A stretch of DNA of 64,000 nucleotides from Micromonospora costi (GTDB taxonomy: Bacteria; Actinomycetota; Actinomycetes; Mycobacteriales; Micromonosporaceae), in the NCBI RefSeq assembly GCF_003626655.1, contig NZ_RBAN01000001.1, forward strand, positions 1,240,001-1,304,000. The letters run 5' to 3'. This document shows positions 58,965 through 64,000 of this stretch, one piece after another (within the stretch, counting starts at the first letter, position 1; each line of letters starts with the position of its first letter). The translations under genes and the position numbers were made by a program. The notes under the pieces are model-generated. The model made no database searches and was not told where the DNA came from. It worked only from the letters and a program-made list of their open reading frames with translations.

Positions 58965-60323
58965 ATGACGGCGACGCGCTGGCTGGCCGAGTACGCGTGG
59001 CTGCCCGACCGGAGCGAGCCGACCGCCGACGTGCTGATCGAGGCCGAGGACGGCCGGTTCACCACCGTGACGCCGCTGACCGGGGACGCGGCGCCCACCG
59101 CCGGGGTCGAGGTTCTCACCGACGCGGTGCGGCTGCCGGGGCTGACCCTGCCCGGCCTGGCCAACGCGCACTCGCACGCCTTCCACCGGGCGCTGCGCGG
59201 GCGTACGCACGGTGGGCGGGGCGACTTCTGGACGTGGCGCGACCAGATGTACGGGGTGGCCGCCCGCCTCGACCCGGACTCGTACCTGGCGCTGGCCCGG
59301 GCCACGTACGCCGAGATGGCGCTGGCCGGGATCACCTGCGTGGGCGAGTTCCACTACCTGCACCACGGCCCGGACGGCACCCCGTACGCGGACCCGAACG
59401 CGATGAGCGTCGCGCTGGTCGAGGCCGCGGCCCAGGCGGGCATCCGGATCACGCTGCTGGACGCCTGCTACCTCACGGCGTCGGTGGACGGCCGGCCGCT
59501 GGCCGGGCCGCAGCGGCGTTTCGGCGACGGGGACGCCGCGCGGTGGGCCGAGCGGGCGGCCGCGTTCACGCCGGATGGCGAGCACGCCCGGGTGGGCGCC
59601 GCCGTGCACTCGGTGCGTGCCGTACCGGCCGAGCAGCTGAGCACCGTGGCGCGCTGGGCGCGCGAGCGCGACGCACCGCTGCACGTGCACCTGTCGGAGC
59701 AGCCCGCGGAGAACGACGCCTGCCGGGCGGTGCACGGCTGCACCCCGACCCGCCTGCTCGCCGACCGCGAGGTGCTGGGCCCGGCCACGACGGCCGTGCA
59801 CGCCACCCATCCGACGAGCGCCGACCTGGCCCTGCTCGGGGAGAGCCGTACCGGCGTCTGCCTCTGCCCCACCACGGAACGGGACCTCGCCGACGGCATC
59901 GGCCCGGCCCGGCGGATGGCCGACGCCGGCAGCCCGCTCAGCCTGGGCAGCGACAGCCACGCCGTGATCGACCTGTTCGAGGAGGCACGGGCGGTGGAGT
60001 TGGACGAGCGGCTGCGTACCCGCCGCCGGGGCCATTTCGCCGCGGCCGACCTAATGACCGCGGCGACCGCCGCCGGGCACGCCGCGCTGGGCTGGACCGA
60101 CGCGGGCCGGCTGGCCGTCGGCGCCCGCGCCGACCTCGTCACGGTACGGCTCGACACCGCCCGGACCGCCGGTGTGCCGCCGGTCGGCGCGTTCTTCGCG
60201 GCCACCGCCGCCGACGTCACCACCGTGGTGGTGGACGGGCGGACGGTCGTCGCCGACGGCCGGCACCGCACCGTCGACGTGCCCGCCGAACTGCGCGCCA
60301 CCATCGCGGAGGTGACCTCGTGA
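58965..60323 (+). CDS. hutF: Formimidoylglutamate deiminase
   Basis: A 452-residue amidohydrolase that turns N-formimidoyl-L-glutamate into N-formyl-L-glutamate and ammonia. The metal-binding HxH is in [16 protein letters not shown], further ligands in [12 protein letters not shown] and [12 protein letters not shown], and the family stretch [19 protein letters not shown] is complete. The ATG at 58965 lies 100 nt after the M20 gene and follows a GGGGCGCGGGGC stretch. It overlaps hutI by GTGA. Presence of hutF means that the five-step histidine pathway is used, not the HutG-only route. Confidence 0.95.
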   Translation: MTATRWLAEYAWLPDRSEPTADVLIEAEDGRFTTVTPLTGDAAPTAGVEVLTDAVRLPGLTLPGLANAHSHAFHRALRGRTHGGRGDFWTWRDQMYGVAARLDPDSYLALARATYAEMALAGITCVGEFHYLHHGPDGTPYADPNAMSVALVEAAAQAGIRITLLDACYLTASVDGRPLAGPQRRFGDGDAARWAERAAAFTPDGEHARVGAAVHSVRAVPAEQLSTVARWARERDAPLHVHLSEQPAENDACRAVHGCTPTRLLADREVLGPATTAVHATHPTSADLALLGESRTGVCLCPTTERDLADGIGPARRMADAGSPLSLGSDSHAVIDLFEEARAVELDERLRTRRRGHFAAADLMTAATAAGHAALGWTDAGRLAVGARADLVTVRLDTARTAGVPPVGAFFAATAADVTTVVVDGRTVVADGRHRTVDVPAELRATIAEVTS

Positions 60324-61594
60324 GCACTGACCCCTGGCCGACCCGGCCGGTGCGACCGGGCGATTCGGCGCGGCCGGCCGTCCGCAACAGCGGCAGTCTG
60401 CTCGTGGACAACATCGGGGAGCTGGTCACCAACGCCTTCGGCAACGGCGAGGGCGGGCCGCTTGGCATCTACCGCGACGCCGCCCTGCTGGTGGAGGACG
60501 GGCTGGTCGCCTGGGTGGGGTCGGCCCGGGGCGCGCCGGCCGCCGACCGCCGCATCGACGCGGACGGGGCGGCCGTGCTGCCCGGTTTCGTGGACAGCCA
60601 CGCGCACCTGGTCTTCGCGGGCGACCGGGCCGCCGAGTTCGCGGCGCGCATGGCCGGCGAGCCGTACACCGGCGGCGGGATCCGCACCACGGTCGGCGCC
60701 ACCCGGGCGGCCAGCGACGACGCGCTGCGCGCCACGGTGCGCCGGCTGCGCGGGGAGGCGCTGCGGCAGGGCACCACCACCATCGAGATCAAGAGCGGGT
60801 ACGGCCTCACGGTCGCCGACGAGGCCCGTTCGCTGCGCATCGCCGGAGAGTTCAGCGAGGAGACCACGTTCCTCGGGGCGCACGTGGTCCCGCCCGAGTA
60901 CGCCGACCGCCCCGACGACTACGTGGGGATGGTCTGCGGGCCGATGCTGGCCGCCGCCGCCCCGCACGCGCGCTGGATCGACGTGTTCTGCGAGCGGGGC
61001 GCCTTCGACGTCGACCACGCCCGCGCGATCCTCGCCTGCGGGCAGGCCGTCGGGCTGGGCGTACGGGTGCACGCCAACCAGCTCGGCCCCGGCCCCGGCG
61101 TGCAGCTCGGTGTGGAACTCGGCGCGGCCAGCGTCGACCACTGCACCCACCTGTCCGACGCCGACGTCGACGCGCTCGCCTCGCACACGATCGACTGCAT
61201 GTGCATGGAGGGCCGCCACACCAGCACCGTGGCCACGCTGCTGCCCGGCGCCGAGTTCTCCACGCGGTCGCCGTACCCCGACGCCCGGCGGCTGCTCGAC
61301 GCCGGGGTGACCGTGGCGCTGGCCACCGACTGCAACCCCGGCTCGTCGTACACCTCGTCGATGCCGTTCTGCATCGCCCTCGCCGTCCGCGAGATGCGGA
61401 TGACCCCGGCGGCGGCGGTCTGGGCCGCGACCGCCGGCGGCGCCCGGGCGCTGCGCCGCGACGACATCGGGGTGCTGCGTCCAGGCGCCCGCGCCGACCT
61501 CGTCGTCCTCGACGCCCCGTCCCACCTGCACCTGGCTTACCGGCCCGGTGTGCCCCTCGTCCGCAAGGTCCTGCACAACGGAGTTCCGCAATGA
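60320..61594 (+). CDS. hutI: Imidazolonepropionase
   Basis: A 424-residue amidohydrolase that opens 4-imidazolone-5-propionate to N-formimidoylglutamate. The HxH motif is in [19 protein letters not shown], other ligands in [11 protein letters not shown] and the aspartate of [18 protein letters not shown]. The GTG at 60320 overlaps the hutF stop and the gene overlaps hutH by ATGA, so translation of the three is coupled. The N-terminal 25 residues are a Pro/Arg-rich extension. Confidence 0.96.
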   Translation: MSTDPWPTRPVRPGDSARPAVRNSGSLLVDNIGELVTNAFGNGEGGPLGIYRDAALLVEDGLVAWVGSARGAPAADRRIDADGAAVLPGFVDSHAHLVFAGDRAAEFAARMAGEPYTGGGIRTTVGATRAASDDALRATVRRLRGEALRQGTTTIEIKSGYGLTVADEARSLRIAGEFSEETTFLGAHVVPPEYADRPDDYVGMVCGPMLAAAAPHARWIDVFCERGAFDVDHARAILACGQAVGLGVRVHANQLGPGPGVQLGVELGAASVDHCTHLSDADVDALASHTIDCMCMEGRHTSTVATLLPGAEFSTRSPYPDARRLLDAGVTVALATDCNPGSSYTSSMPFCIALAVREMRMTPAAAVWAATAGGARALRRDDIGVLRPGARADLVVLDAPSHLHLAYRPGVPLVRKVLHNGVPQ

Positions 61595-63129
61595 CGACCG
61601 TATCCATCCAGCCCAGCGGGGTCTCCCCCGCCGACGTCCTCGCCGTGGCCCGCGGCTCGGCCAAGGTCGTGCTCGACCCGGCCGCCGTGGAGGCGATGGC
61701 GGCCAGCCGGTCGATCGTGGACGGCATCGAGGCGGCCGGGAGGCCGGTCTACGGGGTCTCCACCGGGTTCGGTGCCCTCGCCAACACGTTCGTCGCCCCG
61801 GAGCGCCGCGCCGAACTCCAGCACGCGCTGATCCGCTCGCACGCGGCCGGCGTGGGCGCGCCCATGCCGCGCGAGGTGGTCCGGGCCATGATGCTGCTGC
61901 GCGTCCGTTCCCTCGCCATGGGCCGCTCCGGTGTCCGGCCGCTGGTCGCCGAGGCCCTCGTCGACCTGCTCAACCACGACATCACCCCGTGGGTGCCGGA
62001 GCACGGCTCGCTCGGCGCCTCCGGCGACCTGGCGCCGCTGGCGCACTGCGCGGTGGTGCTGCTGGGCGAGGGCTGGGTGCTCGGCCCGGCCGGCGAGCGC
62101 GTCGACGCGGCCGGGGCGCTGCGCCAGGCGGGCCTGGCCCCGATCGCGCTGGCCGCCAAGGAGGGGCTGGCGCTGATCAACGGCACCGACGGCATGCTCG
62201 GGATGCTGCTGCTCGCCCTGCACGACGCCGCCCACCTGTTCACGATGGCCGACGTGACCGCCGCGCTGGCCATCGAGGCGATGCTCGGGTCCGAGCGGCC
62301 GTTCCTTCCCGAACTGCACGCCATCCGCCCGCACCCCGGCCAGGCCGCGTCGGCCGCGAACATCCACCGGCTGCTCCAGGACTCCCGGGTGATGGACTCG
62401 CACCGCGACGACCTGGCGCACGCCGTGCAGGACGCGTACTCGATGCGCTGCGCGCCGCAGGTGGCCGGCGCCGCCCGGGACACGCTGGAGTTCGCCGCCA
62501 CGGTGGCGGGCCGCGAACTGCTCTCCGTGGTCGACAACCCGGTGGTGCTGCCGGACGGCCGGGTCGAGTCGACCGGCAACTTCCACGGCGCGCCGCTCGG
62601 TTTCGCGGCTGACTACCTGGCCATCGCCGCCGCCGAGGTGGGGGCGATCGCCGAGCGGCGGGTCGACCGCCTGCTGGACGTCACCCGCTCCCGGGACCTG
62701 CCGGCGTTCCTGTCGCCGGACGCCGGCGTCAACTCGGGGCTGATGATCGCCCAGTACACGGCCGCCGGCATCGTCGCGGAGAACCGCCGGCTCGCGGCGC
62801 CCGCCTCGGTGGACTCGCTGCCCACCAGCGGCATGCAGGAGGACCACGTCTCGATGGGCTGGGCGGCCACCAAGAAGCTGCGCACGGTGCTGGACAACCT
62901 GACCAGCGTCCTCGCCGTCGAACTGCTGGCCGCCGTACGCGGGCTCCAGCTCCGCGCCCCGCTCACGCCGTCGCCGGCCGGGCGGGCCGCGGTCGAGGCG
63001 CTCGGTGGGGCCGCCGGCGAACCCGGCCCGGACGTGTTCCTCGCGCCGCTCATGGAGACCGCGCGGGAGGTGCTGCGCGGCCCAGGGCTGCGTGCGGCGA
63101 TCGAGCGGCAGATCGGCCCGCTGAGCTGA
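61591..63129 (+). CDS. hutH: Histidine ammonia-lyase
   Basis: A 512-residue enzyme that deaminates histidine to urocanate. The MIO cofactor is formed from Ala143-Ser144-Gly145 in [12 protein letters not shown]. Other family stretches are [42 protein letters not shown] and [23 protein letters not shown] (the last is quoted only in part elsewhere). It starts the pathway although it is the last gene. It ends at a hairpin shared with the convergent rdgB gene. Confidence 0.97.
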   Translation: MTTVSIQPSGVSPADVLAVARGSAKVVLDPAAVEAMAASRSIVDGIEAAGRPVYGVSTGFGALANTFVAPERRAELQHALIRSHAAGVGAPMPREVVRAMMLLRVRSLAMGRSGVRPLVAEALVDLLNHDITPWVPEHGSLGASGDLAPLAHCAVVLLGEGWVLGPAGERVDAAGALRQAGLAPIALAAKEGLALINGTDGMLGMLLLALHDAAHLFTMADVTAALAIEAMLGSERPFLPELHAIRPHPGQAASAANIHRLLQDSRVMDSHRDDLAHAVQDAYSMRCAPQVAGAARDTLEFAATVAGRELLSVVDNPVVLPDGRVESTGNFHGAPLGFAADYLAIAAAEVGAIAERRVDRLLDVTRSRDLPAFLSPDAGVNSGLMIAQYTAAGIVAENRRLAAPASVDSLPTSGMQEDHVSMGWAATKKLRTVLDNLTSVLAVELLAAVRGLQLRAPLTPSPAGRAAVEALGGAAGEPGPDVFLAPLMETAREVLRGPGLRAAIERQIGPLS

Positions 63130-63141
63130 GCCCGCCGCCCC

Positions 63142-63172
63142 GGTGCGGCCGTCGCAGGTGGACGGCCGCACC
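63142..63172. terminator. Bidirectional terminator between hutH and rdgB
   Basis: GGTGCGGCCGTC (63142-63153) pairs perfectly with 63161-63172 across a 7-nt loop. Confidence 0.8.
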
Positions 63173-63176
63173 CGGG

Positions 63177-63794
63177 TCAGTCTGCGGGCGGGAGGACCTT
63201 GGCGATCAGCTTGGCCAGCTCGCGCAGCGCCTTGCCACGGTGGCTGACGGCGTCCTTCTCCTCCGGCGTCAGTTCGGCGTTGGTCCGGGTCTGCCCATCA
63301 CCCATGAAGATCGGGTCGTAGCCGAAGCCGCCGTCGCCGCGCGGGGCGCGCAGCAGGCGGCCGGGCTGCCGGCCGTCGACCAGGTGCTCCTTGCCACCGG
63401 GCAGCACCAGCGCCACGGTGCAGACGAACGAGGCGGTGCGGTGCTCGTCCGGCAGGTCGGCGATCTGGTCGAGCAGCAGCTGGAGGTTGGCGTGGTCGTC
63501 GCCGTGCCTGCCGGACCAGCGGGCGCTGAACACGCCGGGCATGCCGCCCATCGCGTCCACGGCCAGACCGGAGTCGTCGGCGACGGTGGGCAGCCCCGTC
63601 CGGCGGAAGCCCTCCCGCGCCTTGATCAGCGCGTTCTCGCCGAACGTGAGGCCGGTCTCCGGCAGCTCCGGGTACTCCTCGACGTCGTCGAGACCGAGCA
63701 GGGCGATCCGGTGCGCACCGAGCGCACCGTCGAGGATCCGCTGGAGTTCCACCAGCTTCTTCTGGTTACGGGTGGCGAGCAGCACCTTGTTCAT
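63177..63794 (-). CDS. rdgB: XTP/dITP diphosphatase (Ham1/RdgB)
   Basis: A 205-residue nucleotide house-cleaning enzyme that hydrolyses dITP, XTP and related non-canonical purine nucleotides. The family motifs are [50 protein letters not shown] (in part) and GFGYDPIF, with a final [11 protein letters not shown]. The ATG at 63794 overlaps the rph stop by ATGA, the common actinobacterial rph-rdgB pair. Confidence 0.96.
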   Translation of the reverse strand: MNKVLLATRNQKKLVELQRILDGALGAHRIALLGLDDVEEYPELPETGLTFGENALIKAREGFRRTGLPTVADDSGLAVDAMGGMPGVFSARWSGRHGDDHANLQLLLDQIADLPDEHRTASFVCTVALVLPGGKEHLVDGRQPGRLLRAPRGDGGFGYDPIFMGDGQTRTNAELTPEEKDAVSHRGKALRELAKLIAKVLPPAD

Positions 63795-64000
63795 GAGAGA
63801 GCCTTCCGCTGGGCTTCGGCCAGGTCCGCGCAGCCCGCCACACCCAGGTCGAGCAGGGCGTCGAGCTGACTCCGGGGAAACACGCCGGCCTCCCCGGTGC
63901 CCTGCACCTCGACGAAGTCGCCGGTGCCGGTGCAGACCACGTTCATGTCGACCTCGGCGGCCACGTCCTCGGCGTAGCAGAGGTCCAGCCGGGCCTCCCC
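63791..64000 (-). CDS. rph: Ribonuclease PH, C-terminal part
   Basis: The minus strand from 64000 to 63791 codes for the last 69 residues of RNase PH, with the motif [18 protein letters not shown] and the region [18 protein letters not shown]. RNase PH trims tRNA 3' ends with phosphate. The gene is cut by the window edge; its stop overlaps the rdgB start. Confidence 0.93.
   Translation of the reverse strand, partial: GEARLDLCYAEDVAAEVDMNVVCTGTGDFVEVQGTGEAGVFPRSQLDALLDLGVAGCADLAEAQRKALS

Overview
The window is high-GC actinobacterial DNA, most likely Micromonosporaceae and probably Micromonospora. The basis is very high GC in third codon positions, frequent GTG starts, TANNNT -10 boxes 6-8 nt before start codons (leaderless genes), and two intergenic repeats that I recall from that family (from memory, not checked). 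I see no rRNA, CRISPR, transposase, integrase or prophage. Three tRNAs are present: Lys-CTT, His-GTG and Leu-TAG.

Layout. 0-5.5 kb: end of an ABC permease, a ROK regulator divergent from a GH3 hexosaminidase with an operator between them, and a convergent PP2C phosphatase/STAS pair. 5.7-14.7 kb: small housekeeping and hypothetical genes, including a Clp_N/HTH protein whose promoter is covered by two perfect palindromes, and an ArsR-like regulator coupled to an MFS exporter. 14.9-20.2 kb: tRNA-Lys, two paralogous L,D-transpeptidase lipoproteins, tRNA-His, orn and a GT87 mannosyltransferase. 21.5-27.8 kb: an envelope copper/thiol locus (YcnI, CopC-CopD fusion and zinc-finger anti-sigma on one strand; ECF sigma, MauE/DoxX, CPVC thioredoxin-fold protein and a membrane protein on the other). 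27.9-30.6 kb: a CbiMNQO-type metal importer with a Nur-like palindrome on its -35 box. 30.7-33.7 kb: bcp, tRNA-Leu, GNAT, MOSC and a methyltransferase.

33.8-49.1 kb is a cell-surface polysaccharide region: an LCP ligase, six GT4-type glycosyltransferases, a Wzy-like polymerase with a tandem SPTGKP linker, a Wzx-like flippase, a Tat-exported beta-helix protein resembling polygalacturonases, and an anchored Pro/Ser-rich protein. Together they could build, flip, polymerise, trim and attach a glycopolymer.

49.4-54.0 kb is the most novel part: a 1400-residue secreted polymorphic toxin with ALF-type repeats, Ala-rich coiled coils, a HINT autoprocessing domain and an unrecognised 122-residue C-terminal toxin module. 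It is followed by an overlapping candidate immunity gene and a strong terminator. 55-63.1 kb is a histidine-utilisation operon (RpiR regulator, hutU, an M20 amidohydrolase, hutF, hutI, hutH) in which a tandem 60-bp repeat separates hutU from the M20 gene. The window ends with rdgB and the 3' end of rph on the opposite strand.
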